From contig MTLY02000002.1 in the NCBI GenBank assembly GCA_002011035.2, positions 248,001 to 312,000 on the forward strand: 64,000 bases of DNA, given 5' to 3'. Shown here one piece after another: positions 9,826 through 18,996 of the stretch. The first letter of the stretch is position 1. Each line of letters opens with the position of its first letter. A program made the position numbers and the translations under genes. Source of the DNA: Candidatus Hecatella orcuttiae (GTDB taxonomy: Archaea; Thermoproteota; Bathyarchaeia; Hecatellales; Hecatellaceae). The notes beneath the pieces were generated by a model that saw nothing but the letters and a program-made list of their open reading frames with translations, made no database searches and was not told the origin of the DNA.

Positions 9826-10433
9826 CTGAGGAAGAAACCGCCGCGGCCTACGCCAGGAAGCTGAAAAGAGCAGCTCAAATGCTGTTTTTCCAGAGACACC
9901 GTGTTCCGGGCCTCCGAGGCTGGGAGCTGAGGAAATCCCTAGGCAAAGATTACATGAAAGTGGTGGAGCTTCTCAACTTCGAACTAGGGAAACTGGGCCT
10001 TCAGGTTAAAGTCATCCCGGAAACCAGTGAAACCGAGCGTCCGGAGAGGCTTACCGATGAGGAACTGGATAGGGCGAGGTTTTACATCACGCTGGGAGGC
10101 TCGCCTACGGCTACGGAAACCCAGCTGGCAGGATGGAGGATCGATGACCTAGCGGTGCTCGCGGCCTCCTTGGCCTACATCTTGGCAAGACAGGGGAAGG
10201 CTCCGAAAAGCGAGGTGGAGAAGCTTTTGAAGGAGAAGCTTCCCGAATGGAGGGTTAACCTCAGCCTCGACCGCTTCATCAAGATGAAATACTTGTCGTT
10301 GGATGAGAATGGGGTTCTCCGCTTAGACTGGAGGACGAGGGCGGAGGTGGATTTGAAAACATTGTTGGAGTTGCTTCTTACAGAGGAAACAACCTCGGCC
10401 TCCTCGGAGGGAAAAAGCCCTTCAACATCCTAA
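9822..10433 (+). CDS. Putative KITE-family protein (MAGE/Nse3-like tandem winged helix)
   Basis: GTGA overlap with the upstream kleisin-like gene; C-term LDRFIKMKYLSLDENGVLRLDWRTRAEVDLKTLLELL resembles the MAGE WH-B pattern (YLEY..v......Y.FLWGPRA..E..k.kvLefl). Confidence 0.5.
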   Translation: MTEEETAAAYARKLKRAAQMLFFQRHRVPGLRGWELRKSLGKDYMKVVELLNFELGKLGLQVKVIPETSETERPERLTDEELDRARFYITLGGSPTATETQLAGWRIDDLAVLAASLAYILARQGKAPKSEVEKLLKEKLPEWRVNLSLDRFIKMKYLSLDENGVLRLDWRTRAEVDLKTLLELLLTEETTSASSEGKSPSTS

Positions 10434-10684
10434 GATTTCAGAGACTTCTCAGCGGCGATCATGGTTAACGTGGACTTGACCTCAGGCATCCTTCGGAGCT
10501 TGCTTTCAACGAGAGCCTTAATTTCGTTTAGGTTTTCCACTTCCACCCGGAGAATGAGGTCGTAGATGCCGTAGATGCGGCTGACCTCCTTCACCGAGGG
10601 TGTACCTCGGATTTTCTCGGCTACTTCCTCGTCTGTTCCAGACTGCACATTGAGTAGCACAAAAGCCAAGGGCATTTCAAACAC
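10430..10684 (-). CDS. Lrp/AsnC ligand-binding (RAM) domain protein without HTH
   Basis: AFVLLNVQSGTDEEVAEKIRGTPSVKEVSRIYGIYDLILRVEVENLNEIKALVESKLRRMPEVKSTLTMI. Confidence 0.85.
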   Translation of the reverse strand: MFEMPLAFVLLNVQSGTDEEVAEKIRGTPSVKEVSRIYGIYDLILRVEVENLNEIKALVESKLRRMPEVKSTLTMIAAEKSLKS

Positions 10685-10776
10685 GTCTGCCTTGGGGAAA
10701 TTAAATTTTTATGAATTCAACATTCAACGGTTAAAAGACTTTCGGTATCCCCCAAAAAATTTTCCTAACATGAAAC

Positions 10777-11661
10777 CTAGTTTCCTCTCCGCCAGTCAGC
10801 GGAGCTAGTCCGTCTCAGAATGGCTATGGGGCAATGTTCTGTTTCTTTGAGCATCTTCCACGTCACTTCCGTCATGGCCACGTTGAACTTTTCCGCCACA
10901 TCCCACATGGTTTTACCTGCCCCATAGCCGAGGATGTGATGGGAGGCTTCGGCCAAGTTCAAGGCTTCTTCCACTGTTAAAGCCTCCGGAGGATACACGG
11001 CTTTAGGAGTTGAACGGGGTTTAAGCTTAAACATCCTTCCAAAAAGGTAGTAGAGGAAGCCTCCTCCAGAACGAATGCCACTCACACCAGTAGGTGAAGG
11101 GGATAAGTGAAGCCTTCGAAAAGAATAGGTTTTATCCGAATCCACGATGAGAACGATGACGGATTTTTTCAGCCTCTGCTGGAAGGCAGCATAAATTTTT
11201 TCTGCCACATCCCCAGGTCTGGGGAGAGGAAGGCTGACGTAGGAATAGGGAAGGTTGGTGGCGTCGACGCCTCCCTCTGAGCTGAATCTTAAAGCTTGAA
11301 GCAAGCCGGTTTTCTCCAACACTAGCTGCTTATGCCTAGCTCCTTCAACTTGGGGGTAGTCTCTCAGCCGGAGCATAGTCAGAGGCTTCAGCCGGCATAG
11401 GAAACCCAGCAGATATCCCCAGCAAAGCCTCATCCACACTCGGACGAGAAACTGAGAGGCGAAGCCGGGTTCAACTTTGCTTTCGTCGACAATGTTCCCT
11501 TGGGCGATGGAGAGAGCTTTCTCTGAAACAGCTAAAATGTCCCCGTTTCTAACCAGCTTCCCCGCGGTTCGAAGAATTTCTTCCAAGTAGTTGGTTCCCG
11601 GAAGCCAGTAAGCTGTTCTAATTCTCTTAACCTTCAGCCCGGGAATTTTCGGAGGAGACAT
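10777..11661 (-). CDS. CofE-like coenzyme F420-0:L-glutamate ligase family protein
   Basis: GDILAVSEKALSIAQGNIVDES; VLIVDSDKTYSFR; family-level similarity. Confidence 0.7.
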   Translation of the reverse strand: MSPPKIPGLKVKRIRTAYWLPGTNYLEEILRTAGKLVRNGDILAVSEKALSIAQGNIVDESKVEPGFASQFLVRVWMRLCWGYLLGFLCRLKPLTMLRLRDYPQVEGARHKQLVLEKTGLLQALRFSSEGGVDATNLPYSYVSLPLPRPGDVAEKIYAAFQQRLKKSVIVLIVDSDKTYSFRRLHLSPSPTGVSGIRSGGGFLYYLFGRMFKLKPRSTPKAVYPPEALTVEEALNLAEASHHILGYGAGKTMWDVAEKFNVAMTEVTWKMLKETEHCPIAILRRTSSADWRRGN

Positions 11662-11759
11662 CCAAGGTTAACCGGCATGGATGACCAAAAAAACTTTCCG
11701 CAACCTGAGGCAATTAATAATAAGGGCTTTTCGAATACCTTTCCGTAGGAGTTAAGCCC

Positions 11760-13142
11760 ATGGAAGACATCCTTCTTTACGCTGTTCACGTGGGAGAAAA
11801 ACTCGGCGCCGACTTCGTGGAGGTCCGAGGCCAAGAACTCCATAAGACATCGGTAACCACTAAAGACGGAAAACCGGAGCATATCAGAGAAGGCTTCGAA
11901 GAAGGCTTAGGCATAAGAGTGCTAGCCCGTGGGGCTTGGGGTTTCCTATCCCTAAGAAAAACAGACCGGGAATCAATAAGGGAAGCGGCGGAGAAAGCCT
12001 ACAAGTTGGCCCTGACCTCCAGCCGGGAGATTAAAGAGCCTGTGAAGTTGGCGGAGGTCAAGCCTGTGCGGGATAGGGTGGTTAAGAAGCCTAAACTTTC
12101 CCCCACCGATGTCTCCTTGGAGCAAAAGGCGGAACTGGCTCTAAGCATCGACAGGGACATTTTCAGCCTAGTTCCTCAGGTGAAAAGCTGCACTGTTAAT
12201 TACCTCGACGTGGTGGGCGTGAACTACTATTTTTCCAGTGAAGGAGCCCGCATCCAACAGGACAGCCTCCACGTTTGGCTGAGAGTTTACGCCACGGCGT
12301 CTGAGGGGGAGGTATTCGCCTCCGCCAGTGAGGAGGTGGGTTCCACCAAGGGTTTTGAAACCTTTGAAAGACAGGTCCTAGAAAAAGTGAGCAGCAGGGT
12401 CTCCCGGCGGATCAGGGAGCAGTTGAAGGCGGAACTGCCCAAAGGCGGAGTCTACCCGGCTGTCTTAGGCTCCAACGTGGTAGGGGTCTTCATCCACGAA
12501 GCCTTCGGCCACCTAGCGGAAGCAGACCTAGCGTTAGCCGGCTCGGTGACATTAGACAAAATGGGAAAGAGAATAGCCTCGGAGGCAACGAGCATCTTCG
12601 ACGATGGAACGCTGCCTGGAGCCTTCGGTAGCTTCCGCTACGACGACGAAGGTGTTCCAGCTCAGCGAACCCCGTTGGTGGAGAAAGGCGTGGTAGTGGG
12701 GCTGATGCATTCCCGGGAAACAGCAGGCCGGCTGGGTGTTCAGCCTACTGGAAACGCTAGAGCGGAAAGTTTCAGGTTTACACCAATAATCCGTATGAGA
12801 AACACCTATTTGGCTCCAGGAGATCAGAGCTTAGAAGAGCTTCTAGAGCCCATTCGTTTCGGCTACTATCTGAAAACCCTCAGAGGAGGACAAGCCAACT
12901 TAGACGGCACTTTTCAGGTGGGCATTCAGGAAGGCTACAAGGTTATCAGGGGAGAAGTCTGCGAGCCGGTGAGAAATCTTTCCATGAGCGGGCACACTCT
13001 TCAGACACTCCTGAAGATAGAAGCTGTAGGGAAGGATTTCCAACTCTGGCCGGGACGGTGTGGAAAAGGCCAGACTGCCTTCATCTGCGACGGAGGCCCT
13101 TCCATCAGAGTAGGGGAGGCTCAGCTGGGAGGGAGAGGATAA
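11760..13142 (+). CDS. tldD: TldD-family metallopeptidase
   Basis: VGVFIHEAFGHLAEADL (HExxxH metal site), TGNARAESFRFTPIIRMRNTYLAPGD. Confidence 0.92.
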   Translation: MEDILLYAVHVGEKLGADFVEVRGQELHKTSVTTKDGKPEHIREGFEEGLGIRVLARGAWGFLSLRKTDRESIREAAEKAYKLALTSSREIKEPVKLAEVKPVRDRVVKKPKLSPTDVSLEQKAELALSIDRDIFSLVPQVKSCTVNYLDVVGVNYYFSSEGARIQQDSLHVWLRVYATASEGEVFASASEEVGSTKGFETFERQVLEKVSSRVSRRIREQLKAELPKGGVYPAVLGSNVVGVFIHEAFGHLAEADLALAGSVTLDKMGKRIASEATSIFDDGTLPGAFGSFRYDDEGVPAQRTPLVEKGVVVGLMHSRETAGRLGVQPTGNARAESFRFTPIIRMRNTYLAPGDQSLEELLEPIRFGYYLKTLRGGQANLDGTFQVGIQEGYKVIRGEVCEPVRNLSMSGHTLQTLLKIEAVGKDFQLWPGRCGKGQTAFICDGGPSIRVGEAQLGGRG

Positions 13143-13145
13143 GCC

Positions 13146-14513
13146 GTGAACCTTCTAGCCTACGGGGAGAAAGCTGTTCGCAGAGCTCTAGCCTCAGGGG
13201 CTCAGGAAACGGAAGCCTTTCTGGCTAAGGGTCGGTGTTTCGTGGTGGAAATAGAGCGAGGTCAGATCGCTAGGAGCTCCAGTATGGTGGATGAAGGCCT
13301 AGGTGTGAGGGCGGTAATAGGTAAAGCTTGGGGTTTCGCCTACACCAACAAGCTGACCGACGAGGAGGTGGAAAAAGCCGCCTTAGCGGCCCTGAGAGCG
13401 GCGAGGGCAGGAAAACCTGATGAGGCATGGAAAGGGTTCCCGGCTTCCCGAAAACTTCCAAAAGCGAAGGGCACCTATGACGAGGAAGTAGCCGGCCTCC
13501 CCGCGGAAGAAGCAGTGAACCTGGCTTCTAAAATGTTGAGGACGGCTCAAAGCTTTGACGGCAGAGTCTTGGCTGTCGAGGGATCGGTAGGCGTCTCCCT
13601 GGTGGAGAAGGCGGTGGTAAACTCGTTGGGGGTTCATGCCTGCGACAGAGGAACCCGGACTGAATGCTTTCTGGGGGCCATAGCCAAAGAGGTGGGGGAA
13701 ACTACTCCCCTATGCTTCGAATTCGACGCTCACTGTTCTCTTCGAATCAACCCGGAAAAGGTGGGAGAAGAGGCAGCGAGGTTGGCTGTTTCCGCCCTCG
13801 GAGCGGAAGACCTTGAAACCGGCAGCTACACCGTGGTCCTCGGCCAGTCTGCCTTGCTGGGGATTTTTTACCACAGTCTTATCCCCTCCCTTAAGGCTGA
13901 CAACGTTCAGCGGGGTAAATCCAAGCTGAAAGGGAAAATCGGAGTGAACATCGCCTCGGAGCTTCTAACCATTCACGACGACGGCCTCCGGGAAGGGGGC
14001 CTTCACACTTGGAGTTTCGACGACGAAGGTCACCCAAGCCAGAGGACGACTCTCATAGAAAAGGGCGTGTTGAAAGGCTACCTCTACGACAGCTACACGG
14101 CTGGCAAGGAGGGTGTGGAGAGCACGGGTAACGCCTGGCGGAGCCATCCGGCCCCCTACGCTTGGACTCCCATCATCGAGGCCACAAACTTCACCGTCAC
14201 CCCGTCCACCATTTCGCCTGAGAGGCTTTTGTCCGAGGTGAAGAAGGGAGTTTTCATTCCCTATGTTCAAGGCGCCCACAGCAGCAATCCTGAGAGCGGA
14301 GAGTTCTCGGTGGTGGCTGCACCTGCGTGGAAGATTGAAGAAGGCCAAGTAGGCCGACCGTTGAAGGGAGTGATGCTGACTGGAACCATTTATGAACTTC
14401 TCAGAAATATTTCAGGGTTGGCGAGCAACCTCAGACAGCTGGCCCTCTTGGTGGCGCCATGGATTAGAATCGAAGATGCGAGGCTGGTGGGCCGGAGGGG
14501 AGAGGAAGGTTAA
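13146..14513 (+). CDS. tldE: TldE/PmbA-family partner of TldD
   Basis: TldD paralog lacking the HExxxH; SFDDEGHPSQRTTLIEKGVLKGYLYDSYTAGKEG; tandem with tldD. Confidence 0.88.
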   Translation: MNLLAYGEKAVRRALASGAQETEAFLAKGRCFVVEIERGQIARSSSMVDEGLGVRAVIGKAWGFAYTNKLTDEEVEKAALAALRAARAGKPDEAWKGFPASRKLPKAKGTYDEEVAGLPAEEAVNLASKMLRTAQSFDGRVLAVEGSVGVSLVEKAVVNSLGVHACDRGTRTECFLGAIAKEVGETTPLCFEFDAHCSLRINPEKVGEEAARLAVSALGAEDLETGSYTVVLGQSALLGIFYHSLIPSLKADNVQRGKSKLKGKIGVNIASELLTIHDDGLREGGLHTWSFDDEGHPSQRTTLIEKGVLKGYLYDSYTAGKEGVESTGNAWRSHPAPYAWTPIIEATNFTVTPSTISPERLLSEVKKGVFIPYVQGAHSSNPESGEFSVVAAPAWKIEEGQVGRPLKGVMLTGTIYELLRNISGLASNLRQLALLVAPWIRIEDARLVGRRGEEG

Positions 14514-14932
14514 AGCCTCCGCCTCAGCCTGAAAAGAGAGGCTGGAACACCGAGGATAACCGCGGCTAGGATGAAAGACTGCCAAGATGCTAGGGAGTAA
14601 AAGGCTAAGACTAGGGAGAAGTAGATGGTTAAGATAAGGGTTAACATACCGTAGAGAGCAAACTGGTGGCTTCTGAAATAAAGCTTCCTCTTCTCCTCTT
14701 GGGTGATGGGGAAACTGCGGGAGTGATGGTAGACGGGAGGTAGGAGGAAAATCAGGACAGAGATGGCGGCAAAGGAGAGGGCTAAGATGGTTAAAAACAC
14801 CTGCACTGAGGCTTCTTCTCCCCCTTTGAAAACGGCTACGTTGAGGAGAAATCCGAAGAGAATCCCCGACACAGCCACCAGAAGGCGGAATTCCCCGAGG
14901 ATGTCCCCTACATCTATGGCGTAGTCGCTCAA
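14510..14932 (-). CDS. Multi-pass membrane protein, unknown function
   Basis: About four hydrophobic segments in 140 aa. Confidence 0.6.
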   Translation of the reverse strand: MSDYAIDVGDILGEFRLLVAVSGILFGFLLNVAVFKGGEEASVQVFLTILALSFAAISVLIFLLPPVYHHSRSFPITQEEKRKLYFRSHQFALYGMLTLILTIYFSLVLAFYSLASWQSFILAAVILGVPASLFRLRRRL

Positions 14933-15024
14933 AGAGTATCCCCCTAGACTAAGCGTCGGCGGTCTTTAAAACTTTACAGACTCTGGTCTAAGGAGACTGG
15001 ACCTCAAAAAAATGGAGGGTTTTG

Positions 15025-15336
15025 TTACTTTACGGGGATTTTTCTTCCGCGAAGAGGCTGCTTCAACGGCACTGTAATCTTGAGAAGCCCACTTTCATAG
15101 GTGGCTTCAGCTTTATCCACATCTACGGGATGAGCGAGATAGTAGCATCCGGAATATTCTAGGTCCTCTCTGACAGCTCTGACGCAGAAAGTTTGTTCTC
15201 CAAGCTCCAATTCAATATCTTTCTTCTCAACCCCAGGGAATTCCACTTCCACGTAGTATCTTTCCCGGTCATGGTCAACACATGTAGAAGGAGCCACGGT
15301 AACCTTGGTTTTTTCTACCATAAAAATTTCCTCCAC
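15025..15336 (-). CDS. Small heat shock protein Hsp20/alpha-crystallin family
   Basis: YYVEVEFPGVEKKDIELELGEQTFCVRAVRE... YESGLLKITVPLK. Confidence 0.85.
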   Translation of the reverse strand: MEEIFMVEKTKVTVAPSTCVDHDRERYYVEVEFPGVEKKDIELELGEQTFCVRAVREDLEYSGCYYLAHPVDVDKAEATYESGLLKITVPLKQPLRGRKIPVK

Positions 15337-15388
15337 TATGAAGAAAGAGACCGCTGAAAAATAAGCGTTTCGTGTTGCAAATGTAAAG

Positions 15389-15856
15389 TCACCGGTGTAA
15401 CCTAGGCTTCAACCGCCTTCCTAAAAAGCCGATGTAAACTATGGAAAAACCAACAAAGAGGACTACGGCCACTTTCAAAGCCAGAGAGACAGCGGTCAAG
15501 GAAAGCAATGCCACTGCCACACCTTCTAAGAAGCCTGTGGAAACTCTCCATCGGTTGGTTCCTTTCCTGAAACCCCAAGTTTGGGTTAACCAGTCGAAAG
15601 CAGCTGGGAAAAGAAGTAAGATGCAGAAGAAGACTTGATAAGGAAAAGAGAGGCCGTGGAATAGTGGAACTTCATAGAGAGCCGTCGCAGCAATTAAAGA
15701 GGAAAAGCCCATATAGACCCCCAAGCAGCGAGCGCAGATATGGATGTCCTTGCCTCCCAGCCTTAGGGTCACCCAGTGTCTGTGGGATAACAAGCTTTCC
15801 CAGTTCAAAACCTTCACCCACAAGCTTCCGTTTGGCTTTTTCCGCAATAGGGGCAC
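15389..15856 (-). CDS. DUF2085-like membrane protein
   Basis: LSHRHWVTLRLGGKDIHICARCLGVYMGF; multiple TM segments. Confidence 0.65.
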   Translation of the reverse strand: MPLLRKKPNGSLWVKVLNWESLLSHRHWVTLRLGGKDIHICARCLGVYMGFSSLIAATALYEVPLFHGLSFPYQVFFCILLLFPAAFDWLTQTWGFRKGTNRWRVSTGFLEGVAVALLSLTAVSLALKVAVVLFVGFSIVYIGFLGRRLKPRLHR

Positions 15857-16359
15857 AGCTGATAGTCAGTCATGATAGGTTTACCGCAGGAGGAACACGG
15901 TTTCCCAACCGCGGGCACTTGGATGGGAAAGTTTGCCTTGAAATTACGCATGAGAGCCGCAACGCCGGAGCTGTAGGTGGTCTTTACCGAGGCGCCGCCC
16001 CCTTTCACTTCCGTTAGCTCGAAGGTAGCCTCCCCTTGACCGCCCACTCTAACCTTATAAAGTCTTGGGGGAATGGATTCCAAGACTTCGAATTTCGGCG
16101 AGGCCTTTCCTCCTAAGAAGAAACTGCGAGTGCTGGGCTGCGCTCCTTGGATTTCCCATTCCCTTGTTTTCTTGACGATGGCATCGTAGGCTTCTTGCAA
16201 AGTATAAGGAGTAAACCACACGTCGGTTATTTGAGGCCCTCTCTGAGCGGCTCCTCGAGACTGCATCAGCATCATCATAACGCAGCATAGAAGTAATGGT
16301 AGAAACAGGAGAAAACTGGAATACTCTGCCAAAGGTATAACCTTCATAAAGTAGTCCAC
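15814..16359 (-). CDS. N-terminal-TM protein with C-terminal zinc ribbon
   Basis: C-term CSSCGKPIMTDYQLCPYCGKS; N-term hydrophobic segment. Confidence 0.65.
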   Translation of the reverse strand: MDYFMKVIPLAEYSSFLLFLPLLLCCVMMMLMQSRGAAQRGPQITDVWFTPYTLQEAYDAIVKKTREWEIQGAQPSTRSFFLGGKASPKFEVLESIPPRLYKVRVGGQGEATFELTEVKGGGASVKTTYSSGVAALMRNFKANFPIQVPAVGKPCSSCGKPIMTDYQLCPYCGKSQTEACG

Positions 16360-16518
16360 CCTAAGCTTAAATAAGTTTCTGATCAGAAAGAGAAGCTTAA
16401 CCTAGCTATCCTTTATCTTCCCTTAAAAAAAGGTCTACTCAGCCGTTTCACGCAAACTCAAATACGTCCTAGTCCTAAAACTCTATTAGGAAATCCCGCT
16501 CAGACCCGCTGGTGCATC

Positions 16519-17202
16519 ATGGTGAAGTTGAAGCCTGAAGAGGAAAGAAGACGGCTGGTAGAAGCACTCCAAGCCTATGGAGCCCTTCGCAGCCCTAAGG
16601 TTATCAGAGCTATGCTCAAGGTTCCGAGAGAGATGTTCGTTTTGGAAAGCATGAAAGACAGAGCCTACGATGATACACCCCTGCCCATCCTATCAGGCCA
16701 GACCATATCAGCCCCCCACATGGTGGCCATGATGAGTGAACTTCTGGAATTGGAGGCGGGCCACAGAGTTTTAGAGGTGGGAGCGGGAAGCGGATACCAC
16801 GCTGCCGTAGTAGCTGAGATTATAGCCCCGGAGGAAGCTGAAAACAAAGGCCACGTCTACACCGTGGAGATCCTTCCTGAACTGGTTAGGTTTGCGTCGG
16901 AAAACTTGGAGAAAACTTCCTACGCTAAGGTTGTAACGGTTATCCAAGGCGATGGCTCCCGCGGATTACCCAGTCACGCTCCCTTCGACCGCATCTTCGT
17001 CACAGCCTCAGCGCCCTCTGTGCCCCCGCCCTTGGTGGAGCAACTTAAACCAGGAGGCATTCTTGTGATCCCAGTGGGCGGCGCCTATATATCTCAAACC
17101 CTCCGAACGGTGAAGAAAAGGCAGGATGGACAGGTTGAATCTTCCGACCTGATGGGTGTGGCCTTCGTTCCTTTGAGGGGTGAGTACGGATGGAAAAGCT
17201 AA
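16519..17202 (+). CDS. pcm: Protein-L-isoaspartate O-methyltransferase
   Basis: YDDTPLPILSGQTISAPHMVAMM... VLEVGAGSGYHAAVVAE. Confidence 0.95.
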   Translation: MVKLKPEEERRRLVEALQAYGALRSPKVIRAMLKVPREMFVLESMKDRAYDDTPLPILSGQTISAPHMVAMMSELLELEAGHRVLEVGAGSGYHAAVVAEIIAPEEAENKGHVYTVEILPELVRFASENLEKTSYAKVVTVIQGDGSRGLPSHAPFDRIFVTASAPSVPPPLVEQLKPGGILVIPVGGAYISQTLRTVKKRQDGQVESSDLMGVAFVPLRGEYGWKS

Positions 17203-17217
17203 AGCTCAAAGAGGCGG

Positions 17218-17640
17218 TTGGAGATGTCTGAAGACAAGTTGGTGGGTATTGAAGCTTTCGAAGGCGGTTGGGCTCACAAAAAATTTCTGGACCGCGCCCT
17301 AAAGGAAAGAGCTAAAATTCTCGCTCGCATCAGCCGGGAGGAGGCAGGCAAGTTAGCGGAGGCTGTGGGAGGGAGGCTTACGGAGCTCCTGGAGGAGGCT
17401 GCGGAGTGGGTTATAGTCGTCAGCCCTCTGCCGAAACTGGAGGTTTATTATGTCCTCAAACGTTACGCTCCCGAGTTTGAGGATGTGCTTCAGGCTTTTT
17501 ATAGGAGAAAAGACTTGGAGCTGAGCCTTCCGGCTGAAGATATATCCGAGTTCACCGTTCTCTACGCCAATGCTCTGATCTACGCTGCTAGGCAAATTTT
17601 GGGGAAAGATGATCTGCCCCATCTTTCACGGTACCTTTAA
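17218..17640 (+). CDS. Conserved hypothetical protein
   Basis: Intact 140-aa ORF directly behind pcm; no family recognised. Confidence 0.6.
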   Translation: MEMSEDKLVGIEAFEGGWAHKKFLDRALKERAKILARISREEAGKLAEAVGGRLTELLEEAAEWVIVVSPLPKLEVYYVLKRYAPEFEDVLQAFYRRKDLELSLPAEDISEFTVLYANALIYAARQILGKDDLPHLSRYL

Positions 17641-17641
17641 A

Positions 17642-18682
17642 CTATGAAAACCATGTGTCTAAGGTTTTCTTTCCTTTGAGTTCCGTGAAGCCTGCTTCCA
17701 GTTTTCCTAGGGCAGTTCTGACTCTTTCTTCGGAGAAGTCTCTTTCCCCGCAGAGAAATCTGACCGCTCCTTCCACGTCGGGGGGCTTCCATTCGATTTT
17801 AAAGTCGTCGGTAACTTCGGGTTGGAGAAATATGGCGGCGATCTCCTCCCAATTCTCCGGTAGAGCGAGGTTTCTTTCTTGGAAGTAGGAGACCGCTCTC
17901 CCCAGTTCCCCGTATTCCTTTATCAGCTTTAAGGCTGTCTTAGGGCCGATGCCCTTCACGCCTTCAGGGTTGAAGTCGGTGCCGATTAAAATTCCTATGT
18001 CCACCAGCTGCCGGCGTGTAATCCCAAGCTCGGCCAGCAGCTGGCCTAATTCGATAACCTCCGGATTTACCTCCACGTAAGTTTTCTTCCGAGGAAGTTT
18101 TCTGCGGCCTGTGATAGCTAAGTTACGGACCAGCCTAGGAGCCCCGAAAAGCAGAGAGTCGTAGTCTTGGCTTGCGGTCGCCCACACATGGCCTTTCAGG
18201 GCGAGGTAGGCAGCTTGAGCTTCTCCCTCCGAGGGAGCTTGAACCCACGGCACTCCCATGAGGGTGAGAAGAGCCTTAGCGTCCTCCACCATGTAGTCCT
18301 TAAGCTGGGAAGTCATCTGAGCGTAAATCCGCGCCTCCTCCAGCTCCCCTTTTTTCAAGGCTTCCTCATATTTTTCTTCAGCCTGAACCTTCACCAAAGC
18401 CCGCCGCTGGATTTCCCTACTCTTCAAAGAAGGGGGTGTCCCATCGAAGACATAAACCAACTTCAGCCCTTTCTCCGCCAAGTTCGAGCTTCGATACAAG
18501 ATTCCGCTGAGGTGACTGGTCACATGGCCCCGTCGGTCCGTTAAAAGCTCACCTGTGGATTGGCGGATGATGGACAGAAACTGGTATAGGGCATTGTAAG
18601 CGTCCACAGCCACACTTTTTCCGCTCAACTCCTCGAGGCTGAGGACTTTGCGGGGAACTAGGTCCTTCAAGTCTACTCCCAA
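17642..18682 (-). CDS. fen: Flap endonuclease 1
   Basis: VAVDAYNALYQFLS, YVFDGTPPSLKSREI, PSEGEAQAAYLALKGHVWATASQDYDSLLFGAPRLVRNL, C-terminal KKTLDTWF PIP box. Confidence 0.97.
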   Translation of the reverse strand: MGVDLKDLVPRKVLSLEELSGKSVAVDAYNALYQFLSIIRQSTGELLTDRRGHVTSHLSGILYRSSNLAEKGLKLVYVFDGTPPSLKSREIQRRALVKVQAEEKYEEALKKGELEEARIYAQMTSQLKDYMVEDAKALLTLMGVPWVQAPSEGEAQAAYLALKGHVWATASQDYDSLLFGAPRLVRNLAITGRRKLPRKKTYVEVNPEVIELGQLLAELGITRRQLVDIGILIGTDFNPEGVKGIGPKTALKLIKEYGELGRAVSYFQERNLALPENWEEIAAIFLQPEVTDDFKIEWKPPDVEGAVRFLCGERDFSEERVRTALGKLEAGFTELKGKKTLDTWFS

Positions 18683-18711
18683 GTTTTCCTCCCCTAAGTT
18701 GCCCGCTTTAG

Positions 18712-18951
18712 CTACGTTTTTCGTAGTTCGATTTTTTTCCTGCCTCTGGGAGCTGTGGAAACGTGGATGAGGCCCCGTATTTCCAGCTGAAAGAGCGCCT
18801 TGTTAAGTGTGGAAGCTGAAAGGGTGTCGTCTCCGTCTTTTCTCAGGTTTCTTAAGAGCTCCTCATCGGTGCAGGGACCGGAGACCTTTAGGCTTTCGAT
18901 CACCCGCGCGTGGAGAGGGAGGGACCGCCAAATCTTGCTCATCTGAGACAT
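18712..18951 (-). CDS. Small winged-helix DNA-binding protein
   Basis: ESLKVSGPCTDEELLRNLRKDGDDTLSASTLNKALFQLEIRGLIHV. Confidence 0.65.
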   Translation of the reverse strand: MSQMSKIWRSLPLHARVIESLKVSGPCTDEELLRNLRKDGDDTLSASTLNKALFQLEIRGLIHVSTAPRGRKKIELRKT

Positions 18952-18996
18952 CTCTGAAGATGAGGGTTAAATTTGAAGGGTGGTGAAGCTGCTGGT

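Noticed and set aside
6110-10433. Possibility that the second SMC cassette is a Wadjet (JetABCD) or MksBEFG plasmid-defence system
   Set aside because: No JetD/MksG-like Toprim nuclease is seen next to it, the ATPase is much shorter than JetC, and flanking genes are housekeeping; a defence role is not supported by sequence alone.
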